The notes under the pieces are model-generated. The model had not been told where the DNA came from, searched no databases, and saw only the letters and a program-made list of their open reading frames with translations. The position numbers and the translations under genes were made by a program. A stretch of DNA of 64,000 bases. Source: Christensenella sp. UBA2853 (GTDB lineage: Bacteria > Bacillota > Clostridia > Christensenellales > Aristaeellaceae). Where the stretch lies: assembly GCA_002350845.1 (NCBI GenBank), contig DEFL01000039.1:19535-83534 (forward strand), read 5' to 3'. Shown here in pieces: positions 30,315 through 39,672 of this stretch; the stretch's first letter is position 1, and each line of letters opens with the position of its first letter.

Positions 30315-31764
30315 ACATGTGGTTACCAGTTCACGGGGCGGAGATGAGAAGCCAAAGCAGATCATCTCCGTATCTGAACTGAATCATCTTGTCGCCATGC
30401 ATCTCAGAAGCGCCCATCTTACAGGACTGTATGTGCGCGGGCAGGTCTCGGGATTCAGTGTGAACAGCGGCCATTGGTATTTTGAACTCAAAGACAGCAA
30501 TGAAGTTGTCATCCGATGCGCGGCGTGGCGAAGTTCAAATGTTCGTATGAAAGCACCGAAGAACGGTGATCAGGTGATTGTCCACGGTACGGTCAATTAC
30601 TATGAGCCGCGTGGAAGTGTTTCCTTTGTTGTGGATTCCATGCAGGCGGATGGTCAGTCTGATCTGTATCTTCGCTTTCTTCAGCTGAAGGAACAATTAA
30701 AGGCGGAAGGCCTTTTTGATCCGGAAAGAAAACGTCCGCTGCCCAGACGGCCCAGAAAAATCGCCATGGTCACAAGTCAGCAGGGCGCAGTGATTCACGA
30801 CGTATGCCGGGTTGCCCGGAACAGGGATCCCGGCGTTTCGATTGTTCTTCTGCCGGTCCCGGTTCAGGGTGCAGCTGCAGCTCCGGGAATTGTCAGGGGC
30901 ATTCAGGTGGCCGGAACCATTCCGGATGTTGATGTGATTATTGTCGGCCGCGGCGGCGGATCGATGGAAGATTTATGGTGCTTTAATGATGAGCGCGTGG
31001 TGAGGGCCATCGCTGCATCACCTGTCCCGGTCATTTCAGGAATCGGGCATGACACGGACACGACGCTGTCTGATTTTGCTGCGGATGTCCGTGCTGCAAC
31101 CCCGAGTCAGGCGGCTGAATTTGCCGTACCGGATCTGTCAGGCATTCGTACCATGATGACCGCTTTGAGAGAGCGGTTGCACCGCGTTGTTGCAGGACGC
31201 CTTGATCAGACGAATCTGCGACTGGTCCGGAACCAGAGCCGCATGGAAAAGGCATCACCGTTTGCACGCATTGAACGGCTGGAGCATGCAGCCGGACTGC
31301 TGAAAGTCCGGCTGGCGTCTGCAGCAGATATGACACTGAACACCCGGCAGTTCGATATTGAAGCTGCCCGTGCTAAGCTGACGGATGCATCTCACCGTAT
31401 CCCGGAGGAAGCACAGGAAAGAATCGATCAGCTGTCCAGGCGCATGGTTCTGTGCTCTCCGGAAAAGCAGATCATTGCGCTCGAGCGGGTGATGGCTGAC
31501 AGAAAAGTATCCATGCACAATTCGATCACTCAGCACATCCACCGAATGGACACCGGCATCAGGGAACTGCAGGCCAAAATGCATGCAATGAATCCGAGCG
31601 GGGTGCTCGAGAGAGGATATGCATTCGTCACAAGCGGAAGTCATATTGTTCAAAGCGCTGTGTCAGCCCCTGAGTCCATGACTCTTCATTTTCATGACGG
31701 ATTGGTACATGTGCAGCGCACAGAGACAGAGGTGGAAAAGAATGGAAAAAACGATGACATTTGA
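30307..31764 (+). CDS. xseA: Exodeoxyribonuclease VII large subunit
   Basis: This 485-residue subunit degrades single-stranded DNA together with XseB. It has an N-terminal OB-fold (LYVRGQVSGFSVNSGHWYFE), the catalytic core with VTSQQGAVIHDV, DVIIVGRGGGSMEDLWCFND and PVISGIGHDTDTTLSDFAAD, and a helical C-terminal half. The ATG at 30307 lies inside the end of folD and has only a weak GAGG/AAGG site, so it is probably translated by coupling. It overlaps xseB by 23 bases. Confidence 0.96.
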   Translation: MFEHVVTSSRGGDEKPKQIISVSELNHLVAMHLRSAHLTGLYVRGQVSGFSVNSGHWYFELKDSNEVVIRCAAWRSSNVRMKAPKNGDQVIVHGTVNYYEPRGSVSFVVDSMQADGQSDLYLRFLQLKEQLKAEGLFDPERKRPLPRRPRKIAMVTSQQGAVIHDVCRVARNRDPGVSIVLLPVPVQGAAAAPGIVRGIQVAGTIPDVDVIIVGRGGGSMEDLWCFNDERVVRAIAASPVPVISGIGHDTDTTLSDFAADVRAATPSQAAEFAVPDLSGIRTMMTALRERLHRVVAGRLDQTNLRLVRNQSRMEKASPFARIERLEHAAGLLKVRLASAADMTLNTRQFDIEAARAKLTDASHRIPEEAQERIDQLSRRMVLCSPEKQIIALERVMADRKVSMHNSITQHIHRMDTGIRELQAKMHAMNPSGVLERGYAFVTSGSHIVQSAVSAPESMTLHFHDGLVHVQRTETEVEKNGKNDDI

Positions 31765-32005
31765 AGAACGCCTTGCAGAAGTTGAAACCATCGCAGCGCA
31801 GCTCGAAGAGGGCAAGCTGGGCCTGGAAGAATCCATGAAAAAATACGAGCAGGGAGTTCAGATGCTGACGGCCCTTGAGAAAGAGCTTGGCAGCGCCAAG
31901 CAGCGTCTGTCCATGATACAGAAGGATGCTTCCGGCCAGCCGGAAGAGGTTCCTGCGATGGAAGTGGAAAAAGGGTTTATTCCTGTAGAGAACGGTGACA
32001 TCTGA
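31742..32005 (+). CDS. xseB: Exodeoxyribonuclease VII small subunit
   Basis: This 87-residue protein contains the family helix hairpin TFEERLAEVETIAAQLEEGK followed by LGLEESMKKYEQGVQML. GAGGTGG lies 7 bases before the ATG at 31742, inside the end of xseA. Several copies bind one XseA. Its length is usual for the family. Confidence 0.95.
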   Translation: MEKTMTFEERLAEVETIAAQLEEGKLGLEESMKKYEQGVQMLTALEKELGSAKQRLSMIQKDASGQPEEVPAMEVEKGFIPVENGDI

Positions 32006-32024
32006 TCTGACGTGGAGGAATCCT

Positions 32025-32900
32025 ATGCTGTCCTATGATGAATATCTGAAAATGGTGGAGGAACACCTGACCGACACTCTGAAAAGTCTCGGGTTTATTC
32101 CTCAAAGAATCCTTGATCCGATGTGCTACTCGCTTTCAGCAGGGGGCAAGAGGGTGCGTCCTGTAATGCTTCTCGCAGCCTGCGATATGGGCGGCGGCAA
32201 GACGGAGCGTGCACTTCCTTTTGCCTGTGCGCTTGAAATGATTCATACCTATTCGCTGATCCATGACGATCTTCCTGCAATGGATAATGATGACGAGCGC
32301 CGCGGCAAACCGTCATGCCATGTTGCATTTGGCGAAGATCTAGCGATTCTTGCGGGAGACGGCCTGCTGTCGGCAGCATCTGAGATCATGCTTCGTGAAG
32401 CGGTGCTCCATCCGGATGGAAGAGCTGCAGCTGCGGCGCTGTGCGTGATGAGACGTGCAGGCGTCACAGGGATGGTCGGTGGCCAGACGGTGGATGTCAC
32501 GATGGAAAACAAACCGGTGACGGAAGAAACCGTGCGGTATATTCACCTGCATAAGACAGCGGACCTTCTCACGGCACCGATGGAAGCAGGACTGATACTT
32601 GCAGGCGCCGCCCGTGATCAGATCGAAGCGGGGATTCAGTTTGGACAGAAACTCGGTCTTGCGTTTCAGATGATGGATGATCTGCTTGATGTCGAGGGTG
32701 ATGCAGCTGTGCTTGGAAAAAGAACGGGCCTGGATGATCAGGCGGGAAAACAGACCTGGATCGCACTGCGCGGCGTTAACGGGACAAAAGCAGACCTCGA
32801 ACGAACGACGGATGAGGCCATCTCTGCGCTGCACATTTTTGGCACCAGCGGAAATTTCTTTAAAGACCTTGCACTGAAGATGCTCCACAGAGTACAATAA
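32025..32900 (+). CDS. ispA: Polyprenyl diphosphate synthase (farnesyl/geranylgeranyl type)
   Basis: This 291-residue enzyme condenses isopentenyl diphosphate with allylic diphosphates. The first aspartate-rich motif is HDDLPAMDNDD (DDx4D, bacterial type II FPPS) and the second is MMDDLLDVEGD; GGKRVRPVMLLAA and MIHTYSLIHDD are also diagnostic. The ATG at 32025 follows GGAGG. IspA commonly follows xseB. Here dxs is not the next gene. Whether the product is C15 or C20 depends on residues before the first motif and cannot be settled by reading. Confidence 0.94.
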   Translation: MLSYDEYLKMVEEHLTDTLKSLGFIPQRILDPMCYSLSAGGKRVRPVMLLAACDMGGGKTERALPFACALEMIHTYSLIHDDLPAMDNDDERRGKPSCHVAFGEDLAILAGDGLLSAASEIMLREAVLHPDGRAAAAALCVMRRAGVTGMVGGQTVDVTMENKPVTEETVRYIHLHKTADLLTAPMEAGLILAGAARDQIEAGIQFGQKLGLAFQMMDDLLDVEGDAAVLGKRTGLDDQAGKQTWIALRGVNGTKADLERTTDEAISALHIFGTSGNFFKDLALKMLHRVQ

Positions 32901-32931
32901 TATGGATTCTGATCAAGAAATGGGGGAGTCT

Positions 32932-33396
32932 ATGGACTGGCTCGCAGGTGTTCTGACCAACAGCTGTTTTTTGGCCGCAGTCACAGGCTGGTTTGTTGCA
33001 CAGGCCCTGAAAATTCCTTTCACTGCCATTGTAACAAAACGGATTGACTGGAGTCGGTTTTTTGCCGCAGGCGGGATGCCCAGTTCACATACTGCGATGG
33101 TGGTGGCACTGACCATCATGGTCGCTATGCGTGAAGGAACCGATTCAGCACTGTTTGCTGCCTGCTGCGCTTTCGGTTCGATTGTGATGTATGATGCAGC
33201 TGGAGTTCGCAGGGAAACAGGACGTCAGGGAAAAGCAATCAATGATATTCTCGCCAGTTTTATTATGGAAGGCCGTCCGATTTCAGACGAGGAAATGAAG
33301 GAAATCGTAGGTCATACCCCATTTGAAGTGTTCATTGGCAGTATTGTCGGCATCGTTGTGGCCGTTTTCTGGATTATTGTTCTAGGCGCTGTTTAA
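32932..33396 (+). CDS. Divergent PAP2-family membrane protein (DUF212)
   Basis: This 154-residue membrane protein has the DUF212 signature: an N-terminal helix (TNSCFLAAVTGWFVAQALKI), GGMPSSHTAMVVALTIMV with the phosphatase-like SSH, then DAAGVRRETGRQGKAIND and a C-terminal helix. It resembles acid phosphatase/PAP2 enzymes but its substrate is unknown. The ATG at 32932 is preferred because GGGGGAG precedes it. Its position after ispA suggests a role with prenyl phosphates, which is inference only. Confidence 0.88.
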   Translation: MDWLAGVLTNSCFLAAVTGWFVAQALKIPFTAIVTKRIDWSRFFAAGGMPSSHTAMVVALTIMVAMREGTDSALFAACCAFGSIVMYDAAGVRRETGRQGKAINDILASFIMEGRPISDEEMKEIVGHTPFEVFIGSIVGIVVAVFWIIVLGAV

Positions 33397-33432
33397 TGTA
33401 CGTTTAAAACGTTTATGAAGGGGTGTTTCAAA

Positions 33433-33984
33433 ATGATGGACCGTTTTCGCGAAGATGTTGTGATTAAGAAGAACCGTGTTCCCGAAGAGATTATGTATTA
33501 TCTTTCCGCTGTGATCATGGTTGTATCTGCGCTCATAGCCGTGATTGAGATTAACGGTGTTGTGTATTCGGTCACTTCCGGTAATTTCAGCATCTTCGAT
33601 CTGATCCTTTTTCTGATTAACGGCGGCATTGCTGCACTTCTGTTCCTGTACAGGGACCGCCTTCGCACAGAATATGAATACACGTTTACAAACGGAGTCC
33701 TTGATTTTGCACAGGTATACAACAATAAAAAGCGCAAATCACTCGGCTCTCTCAAGATTGCCAATGTGGATGCATTCGGCAAGGTTTCCAGCGGCTCGTT
33801 CCATCGTTATGTGACCATGGAAGGAGTCAAGCAGAACCGCTGGTTCCTTAACCGTGAAGCGGAACTGTACTATTTCTATTTTTCAAAGGACGGCAACAAG
33901 CGGCTGATTATTTTTGAACCAGTGCCCGAAATGGTGGACTACATCAAGGCATACCTGCCCTATGGCGCATATCAGGAGAATTAA
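33433..33984 (+). CDS. Conserved membrane protein, function unknown
   Basis: This 183-residue protein has two transmembrane segments (YYLSAVIMVVSALIAVIEIN and FDLILFLINGGIAALLFLYR) after a basic N-terminus, then a soluble C-terminal beta-rich domain of about 110 residues (YEYTFTNGVLDFAQVYNNKK onward). AAGGGG lies 9 bases before the ATG at 33433. I do not recognise a catalytic motif. It lies in the block between the DUF212 gene and the cysteine desulfurase, six bases upstream of the latter. Confidence 0.8.
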   Translation: MMDRFREDVVIKKNRVPEEIMYYLSAVIMVVSALIAVIEINGVVYSVTSGNFSIFDLILFLINGGIAALLFLYRDRLRTEYEYTFTNGVLDFAQVYNNKKRKSLGSLKIANVDAFGKVSSGSFHRYVTMEGVKQNRWFLNREAELYYFYFSKDGNKRLIIFEPVPEMVDYIKAYLPYGAYQEN

Positions 33985-33990
33985 TCAGGC

Positions 33991-35148
33991 ATGCAAACAT
34001 TCATCTATTTGGATAATTCTGCGACAACACAGCCTTCCGAGCCCGTGATTCAGGCGGTTGAACATGCCATGCGGGAATCCTGGTTCAATCCCTCTGCACT
34101 GTATAAACCCTCCATGGAAACACAGAAAGAAGTGGAGGCAGTCCGCAGGACGGTGCTGCATGCAGCAGGGGCCGACAATGATTCCCTCGTTTTTACATCA
34201 TGTGGAACAGAAGCAGATAATCTGGCTGTTTTGGGCCATTTGAAGACGCGTCGGTCATCCGGTCGCGTCCTCATCTTTGCAGGGGAACATCCGGCTGTGT
34301 CAGCCTGCACCCAGGCCATTGAACGACTGGGATACACGGTCGAAACGATTGCGGCCGGACCGGATGGCTGCGCCGATCTTGAGCAGCTGGAAAAGCAGTT
34401 GGATTCAACTGTTGCCATGATTGTCATCATGCAGGTCAACAATGAAAGCGGTGCGATTCAGCCACTGCAGGAAATCTGTGCCATGCGTGACCGGCTTGCC
34501 CCGTCCGCAGCGATTCATGTCGACGGGGTACAGGGATTTCTCCGTGTGCCGATTCAGTTTCATCGGCTGGGCATACAGAGCTATGCGCTTTCCGGCCATA
34601 AGATTCATGCACTGAAAGGAATCGGTGCGCTGATCTTCCGCAAGGATCATAAAATTGCTTCGATCGGATACGGCGGAGGCCAGGAAAACGGACTTCGGTC
34701 TGGTACTGAGAATACGGTCGGCATTCTGTCTCTTGGCGCAGCGGTCGAGCATTATCCGGCCCATGGAGCAGAGTGGATGATGGAACGCAAACGTCAGCTC
34801 TGGGCAGGCATTTCCAATGCGATTCCCGAGGCGAAACTGAACGGTCCTCAGCTGGACAGTCCGGCATGCTGTCCGCATATCCTGAATGTATCTTTGATGC
34901 CGGTGCGTTCTCAGACCATGCTCTTTGCACTGGAAGGGGACGGAATCTTTGTTTCTGCCGGATCTGCATGTGCCAGTCACAAGCAGAAAATATCGCCTGT
35001 CCTTTCCTCCATGGGGCTGTCCACGCAGCAGGCGGACTCTGCACTGCGGTTCAGTCTGTCTCCTCAGACCAGTGAAGAGGACATCGACTTTACCATCGAG
35101 AGAGTCAGGGTGCATTACCAGATGCTCAAGGCATATACGCGCAGATGA
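33991..35148 (+). CDS. Cysteine desulfurase, NifS/IscS family (partner of ThiI)
   Basis: This 385-residue PLP enzyme moves sulfur from cysteine to an acceptor as a persulfide. Motifs are YLDNSATTQPS, FTSCGTEADNLAV, the PLP lysine in SGHKIHALKG (Lys204), GGGQENGLRSGTEN and the catalytic loop SAGSACASHK (Cys327). The adjacency to thiI matches the NifZ-ThiI pair of Bacillus, where the desulfurase supplies sulfur for 4-thiouridine in tRNA. No iscU-like scaffold is nearby, which supports a dedicated tRNA-thiolation role. Confidence 0.95.
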   Translation: MQTFIYLDNSATTQPSEPVIQAVEHAMRESWFNPSALYKPSMETQKEVEAVRRTVLHAAGADNDSLVFTSCGTEADNLAVLGHLKTRRSSGRVLIFAGEHPAVSACTQAIERLGYTVETIAAGPDGCADLEQLEKQLDSTVAMIVIMQVNNESGAIQPLQEICAMRDRLAPSAAIHVDGVQGFLRVPIQFHRLGIQSYALSGHKIHALKGIGALIFRKDHKIASIGYGGGQENGLRSGTENTVGILSLGAAVEHYPAHGAEWMMERKRQLWAGISNAIPEAKLNGPQLDSPACCPHILNVSLMPVRSQTMLFALEGDGIFVSAGSACASHKQKISPVLSSMGLSTQQADSALRFSLSPQTSEEDIDFTIERVRVHYQMLKAYTRR

Positions 35149-35168
35149 CGGATGAAGGAGACAATACG

Positions 35169-36314
35169 ATGCGGGAACTGATTCTGGTTCGCTACGGCGA
35201 AATCTTTTTAAAGGGCCTCAACAGGCCCTATTTTCTCAAGGCACTTGTGGGTCGTGTCAAGGACGCAGTTGCTCCGCTCGGTGCCAGAGTATGGCTGCAT
35301 GATGGGAGAATTCTGATCAGTGATGCTCAGGATCTTGAAGCGGCAATGGAATCTGCTTCGAAGGTGTTCGGGGTGCACAGCGTGTGTCCCGCGATTGAAA
35401 TGGAAAAAGATGACTTTGATGCGATTTCCATGCAGGCCGTGGAGATGATGCACGGCTTGAAAGGCACGTTTAAAGTCAGTTCACGCAGATCCGACAAGCA
35501 GTATCCAAAGCAGTCTCCTGAAATCAATATGGAGATTGGTGCTAAAATTCTTGAACAGTGTCCGGAACTGCAGGTGGACCTGCATCATCCGGATCATGTC
35601 ATGAATGTTGAGATCCGGGACAAGGCTTATTTGTATGTGCGTGTCGTGATGGGCGTCGGAGGCATGCCGGTCGGAACAAATGGAAAGGCAACACTGCTTC
35701 TTTCAGGCGGCATTGATTCGCCGGTTGCAGGGTGGATGATTGCCAAGCGGGGTGTACAGATCTCTGCTGTCCATTTTCACTCCTATCCATACACTTCCGA
35801 CCGTGCAAAGGAAAAGGTCCTGGATCTGGCAAAGATCCTTTCCAAGTCCTGCTGCGGCATTCGGGTTTATATCGTTCCGTTTACAGAAATCCAGATGGCC
35901 ATTCATGAGAAATGTCCGAGCGATTATACAACCCTGATCATGCGGCGCTACATGATGCGGATTGCCGAAAAGTGCGCAGAAAAGGAACATGCCGGCGCAT
36001 TGATTACAGGAGAATCCATCGGGCAGGTTGCCAGTCAGACCATGGATGCACTCAATGCAACAAATGCTGTTGTGCATATGCCCGTATTCCGCCCGGTCAT
36101 TGGGTTTGACAAGTCAGAGATTACCGAGATTTCCACAAAGATCGGTACCTATGATACGTCGATTCTTCCCTATGAGGACTGCTGCACTGTGTTTACTCCG
36201 CGGCATCCTGCAACCCATCCGAAAATGGAGACGATCCTGAAGGCAGAGGCCGGTCTGGATTCTGAGAACCTGATCGATCGCGCGATGCAGGGGATCGAAA
36301 TTGTAGAGGTATAA
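35169..36314 (+). CDS. thiI: tRNA 4-thiouridine synthase ThiI (short form without rhodanese domain)
   Basis: This 381-residue enzyme adenylates U8 of tRNA and inserts sulfur. It has an N-terminal ferredoxin-like/THUMP region (LRYGE-like RYGEIFLKGLNRPYF), then the PP-loop LLSGGIDSPVAGWM and the C-terminal CCTVFTPRHPATHP. It ends there, lacking the rhodanese domain of the E. coli protein, so sulfur must come directly from a desulfurase, presumably the gene just upstream. The ATG at 35169 follows AAGGAG by 8 bases. Confidence 0.96.
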   Translation: MRELILVRYGEIFLKGLNRPYFLKALVGRVKDAVAPLGARVWLHDGRILISDAQDLEAAMESASKVFGVHSVCPAIEMEKDDFDAISMQAVEMMHGLKGTFKVSSRRSDKQYPKQSPEINMEIGAKILEQCPELQVDLHHPDHVMNVEIRDKAYLYVRVVMGVGGMPVGTNGKATLLLSGGIDSPVAGWMIAKRGVQISAVHFHSYPYTSDRAKEKVLDLAKILSKSCCGIRVYIVPFTEIQMAIHEKCPSDYTTLIMRRYMMRIAEKCAEKEHAGALITGESIGQVASQTMDALNATNAVVHMPVFRPVIGFDKSEITEISTKIGTYDTSILPYEDCCTVFTPRHPATHPKMETILKAEAGLDSENLIDRAMQGIEIVEV

Positions 36315-36373
36315 GTGCTGACATTCCCTGGATGAAAGCTTCGACAGAAATTTAACAATATCGTCGGAAATGC

Positions 36374-36402
36374 TTGTCACAGGGCGATAAACGTGATATC
36401 AT
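36374..36402 (+). promoter_or_regulatory. Promoter of pgk-tpiA
   Basis: TTGTCA (36374-36379), a 17-base spacer, and TATCAT (36397-36402), 54 bases before the pgk ATG. Confidence 0.7.
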
Positions 36403-36456
36403 CTGCTACGGAACATAATTCCAAGACAATCAACGACAAGGAGCGTGTTAATCAAC

Positions 36457-37659
36457 ATGGCCAAGAAGACAGTTGACGACATTCAGGTAAGCGGCAAGCG
36501 GGTTCTTGTACGCTGCGACTTTAACGTCCCCATGAAAGATGGCAAGATCACCAACGATAAGCGTATCGTGGCAGCTCTTCCCACCATTGAAAAGCTGATC
36601 AAGGACGGCGGCAAAGTGATTCTGTGCAGCCATCTGGGCAAGCCGAAGAATGGTCCGGAAGCCAAGTTCTCTCTGGCTCCTGTGGCAGTGCGTCTTTCTG
36701 AACTGCTGGGCAAAAATGTTGTGTTTGCTGATGACGACAACGTTGTCGGTGAGAATGCAAAGGCAGCCGTTGCTGCTATGAAGGATGGCGACGTGGTGCT
36801 TCTCCAGAACACCCGTTTCCGCAAGGAAGAAACCAAGAATATCGAAGATTTCTCCAAGGAACTTGCTTCCCTGGCTGACTGCTATGTGGATGATGCTTTC
36901 GGTTCCTGCCACCGTGCACACTGCTCCACTGCCGGCGTTACTGCCTTCACATCCCCCAATGTGGCTGGCTATCTTATCGGCAAAGAACTGTCCGTCATGG
37001 GCAAGGCTCTTGAAAATGCTGATCGTCCTTTCGTCGCTGTTCTGGGCGGTGCAAAGATTGAAGACAAACTGAACGTGATTTCCAACCTGCTTGAAAAGGT
37101 TGATACGCTGATCATCGGCGGCGGCATGGCGTTCACGTTCCTGAAGGCCAAGGGATACGGTGTTGGCAACTCTCTGCTGGATGAGACCAAGATCGATTAC
37201 TGCAAGGACATGATGAAGAAAGCGGAAGAAAAGGGCGTAAAGCTTCTTCTGCCTGTTGACACTGTCTGCGTCAAGGAATTCCCGAATCCGATCGATGCTC
37301 CTGTGGAGACCTGTGTGGTTGCTGCTGATCAGATCCCCGATGGCATGGAAGGCGTGGATATCGGACCGAAGACTCAGGAACTGTATGCTGAAGCTGTTCG
37401 TACAGCCGCTACGGTTGTCTGGAATGGACCGATGGGCGTTTTCGAGAATCCCACCCTGGCACAGGGCACCCTTTCTGTGGCCAAGGCCATGGCAGAGAGC
37501 AACGCTGTGACCATTATTGGCGGCGGCGACAGTGCTGCAGCTGTTGAGCAGATGGGACTTGCTGATAAGATGACGCATATCTCCACCGGCGGCGGCGCAT
37601 CCCTCGAATTCCTTGAAGGCAAGACCCTGCCCGGTGTTGCCTGCCTGGACGAAAAGTAA
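36457..37659 (+). CDS. pgk: Phosphoglycerate kinase
   Basis: This 400-residue glycolytic enzyme transfers phosphate from 1,3-bisphosphoglycerate to ADP. Signatures are VLVRCDFNVPMKDGKITND, SHLGKPKN, FGSCHRAHCSTAG, LGGAKIEDKLNVI, WNGPMGVFENP and the nucleotide loop IGGGDSAAAVEQMG. The ATG at 36457 gives the family start MAKKTVDDI; AAGGAG lies 12 bases upstream. It is followed by tpiA after 66 bases with a hairpin between. The usual gap upstream neighbour is absent; thiI precedes it. Confidence 0.98.
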   Translation: MAKKTVDDIQVSGKRVLVRCDFNVPMKDGKITNDKRIVAALPTIEKLIKDGGKVILCSHLGKPKNGPEAKFSLAPVAVRLSELLGKNVVFADDDNVVGENAKAAVAAMKDGDVVLLQNTRFRKEETKNIEDFSKELASLADCYVDDAFGSCHRAHCSTAGVTAFTSPNVAGYLIGKELSVMGKALENADRPFVAVLGGAKIEDKLNVISNLLEKVDTLIIGGGMAFTFLKAKGYGVGNSLLDETKIDYCKDMMKKAEEKGVKLLLPVDTVCVKEFPNPIDAPVETCVVAADQIPDGMEGVDIGPKTQELYAEAVRTAATVVWNGPMGVFENPTLAQGTLSVAKAMAESNAVTIIGGGDSAAAVEQMGLADKMTHISTGGGASLEFLEGKTLPGVACLDEK

Positions 37660-37667
37660 TGATTTCT

Positions 37668-37698
37668 GTTCCCGCAAAGGCTTATCCTTCGCGGGAAC
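37668..37698 (+). repeat. Hairpin between pgk and tpiA
   Basis: GTTCCCGC (37668-37675) pairs with GCGGGAAC (37691-37698), plus inner AGG/CCT pairing. There is no T-run, so it may be a processing or stability element and not a terminator. Confidence 0.55.
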
Positions 37699-37725
37699 AA
37701 TTTGTAGAAAGAAGGAGTACCCATT

Positions 37726-38478
37726 ATGCGTAAGCCGATTATTGCCGGTAACTGGAAGATGAACAAGACTCCCCAGGAAGCCAAAGAACTGGTGGAAGCG
37801 CTCAAGCCCCTTGTCAAGGATGCTGCATGTGATGTCGTTGTCTGCGTTCCTGCTGTAGATATTGCTACGGTCAAGGCTGCGGCTGAAGGAAGCAATATTA
37901 AGGTTGGTGCACAGAATGTGCACTTTATGGAGAGCGGTGCCTACACCGGTGAACTGTCTGCTGCCATGCTCAAAGCTGCTGGTGCAGAATATGTGATCAT
38001 CGGGCATTCCGAACGCCGCCAGTACTTTGGTGAGACGGACTTCACGGTGAACAAGCGCGTTCTGGCTGCTGTCAAGGCTGGCCTGAAAGTGATTGTGTGC
38101 GTGGGCGAGAAGAAGGATGAGCGCGTTGACGGTTATACTGATGCGCTTGTTGCCTATCAGACTCTGATTGCTCTCAACGGACTGACTGACGAAGAAGTCA
38201 AGCAGATCGTCATTGCATATGAACCTGTTTGGGCTATCGGCACAGGCCTTGTTGCTACGGATGAGCAGGCGAACGAGACCATCGGTGTCATTCGCAAGAC
38301 GGTCGAAGGCCGTTATGGCAAGGAAGTTGCCGATGCTGTGAGAATTCAGTATGGCGGTTCCATGAAGCCCTCCAATGTCAAGGGCCTGATGGCTCAGCCT
38401 GAGATTGACGGCGGCCTCATTGGCGGCGCATCTCTGAAAGCTGACGAGTTTGCTCTGGTTGTCAACTACGACAAATAA
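37726..38478 (+). CDS. tpiA: Triosephosphate isomerase
   Basis: This 250-residue TIM-barrel enzyme interconverts dihydroxyacetone phosphate and glyceraldehyde 3-phosphate. The N-terminus RKPIIAGNWKMNKT has the catalytic lysine; IIGHSERRQYFGETD has the catalytic His; AYEPVWAIGTGLVA has the catalytic Glu and loop 6; IQYGGSMKPSNV and GGLIGGASL complete the phosphate site. AGAAGGAG precedes the ATG. Cotranscribed with pgk and closed by a strong terminator. Confidence 0.98.
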   Translation: MRKPIIAGNWKMNKTPQEAKELVEALKPLVKDAACDVVVCVPAVDIATVKAAAEGSNIKVGAQNVHFMESGAYTGELSAAMLKAAGAEYVIIGHSERRQYFGETDFTVNKRVLAAVKAGLKVIVCVGEKKDERVDGYTDALVAYQTLIALNGLTDEEVKQIVIAYEPVWAIGTGLVATDEQANETIGVIRKTVEGRYGKEVADAVRIQYGGSMKPSNVKGLMAQPEIDGGLIGGASLKADEFALVVNYDK

Positions 38479-38490
38479 TTGATCTCTGCC

Positions 38491-38525
38491 TATGAAAAAT
38501 GCCCGTTTATCGGGCATTTTTCATA
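38491..38525 (+). terminator. Intrinsic terminator of pgk-tpiA
   Basis: TATGAAAAATGCCCG (38491-38505) pairs with CGGGCATTTTTCATA (38511-38525), with the T-run inside the right arm. Confidence 0.92.
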
Positions 38526-38547
38526 GAAAGGAAAGGGGAGAAATGGT

Positions 38548-39669
38548 GTGATTGTTCGAAACGGGAAGCTGTTCATGGATGGGAAATTCGTTGAAGGGCC
38601 TGATGTTCGTGTATTCAATGGCCGTATTCATGAGATTGGATATCATCTGGAAGCCGGTTTGTATGAGCAGATCACAGATGTGAAGGGCGATATCATTCTT
38701 CCCGGATTCGTGGACGTCCATATTCACGCATTTCGGAAACATGACACCATGCAGGGTGAAGAAGCTGTTCGTTGCATGAGTCGGGATCTGTATCATGAGG
38801 GTGTAGCCGCCTTCTGCCCGACAACCATGTCTGCCTCGGTGGAAGATACGCGAAAAGCGGTGGACGGGATCCGCAACGTCATGCTGCGGCCGGAAGTGAA
38901 CGGCTGCATGGTGCTTGGCGCGCATATGGAGGCTCCGTTTCTTCAGGAAGCAAAAGCCGGTGCGCAGCGAAAAGAGTTTTTCACGGATCCTTCTGTGGAG
39001 AAATTCAATGAAATGACGGGCAATCATCCGGAATGTGTGCGCCTGATCACAGTCGCACCTGAAAAAGAAGGAGCGGAGAGCTTTATACGTGCTGCTACGG
39101 CAATGGGCGTACATGTTTCCATCGGACACACCAGTGCGACGGCTGAACAGGTCCACCAGGCCGGGGATTGGGGAGCCGATCATATTACGCACACATTCAA
39201 TGCCCAGACACCGATTCTTCACCGGGCACCGGGCGTCCCCGGAGCCGGGCTTTCAGACGACCGGTTTTACTGCGAAATGATCTGTGATGGTGTTCATCTT
39301 CACAGAGATATTGTCAGGATGATTGCAAAATGCAAAGGCCCGCAGCATGCAGTCGCAATCACGGACGCCATGGAAGCTGCGGGAATGCCGGACGGGGAAT
39401 ATGCTCTTGGCGGACAGGCTGTTTATGTTCATGGCAGTGAAGCACGCCTAAAAGACGGAACCCTTGCCGGATCAGTCCTGACCATGCACAGAGCTTTTGA
39501 AAACCTGATTCATTTGTTTGGTCTCCGACCTGAAGACGCGGCGGCCATGTGTACATCATCACCTGCAGATTCAGTGGGTGAAAAGTATGCAGGCAGGCTG
39601 ATTGCCGGTGCACCTGCACCGCTGACCCGATGGACCAAAGACTTTCATATGGTGGGAATTATCGATTAA
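38548..39669 (+). CDS. nagA: N-acetylglucosamine-6-phosphate deacetylase
   Basis: This 373-residue amidohydrolase removes acetate from GlcNAc-6-phosphate, linking amino-sugar use to wall recycling. It has the metal site DVHIHAF, GAHMEAPFL with the metal Glu, SIGHTSATAEQV, THTFNAQTP, and the catalytic Asp in ITDAMEAAG. The start is GTG at 38548, 7 bases after GGGGAG; an ATG at 38543 is out of frame and stops at once. nagB is not in the window. The terminator that follows serves both this gene and udk. Confidence 0.93.
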   Translation: MIVRNGKLFMDGKFVEGPDVRVFNGRIHEIGYHLEAGLYEQITDVKGDIILPGFVDVHIHAFRKHDTMQGEEAVRCMSRDLYHEGVAAFCPTTMSASVEDTRKAVDGIRNVMLRPEVNGCMVLGAHMEAPFLQEAKAGAQRKEFFTDPSVEKFNEMTGNHPECVRLITVAPEKEGAESFIRAATAMGVHVSIGHTSATAEQVHQAGDWGADHITHTFNAQTPILHRAPGVPGAGLSDDRFYCEMICDGVHLHRDIVRMIAKCKGPQHAVAITDAMEAAGMPDGEYALGGQAVYVHGSEARLKDGTLAGSVLTMHRAFENLIHLFGLRPEDAAAMCTSSPADSVGEKYAGRLIAGAPAPLTRWTKDFHMVGIID

Positions 39670-39672
39670 AAG

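Noticed and set aside
36448..38517. A 689-codon open frame on the minus strand opposite pgk and tpiA
   Set aside because: It lies exactly antisense to two highly conserved glycolytic genes, has no ribosome site, and its translation has no domain. Codon bias of the real genes keeps this frame open.
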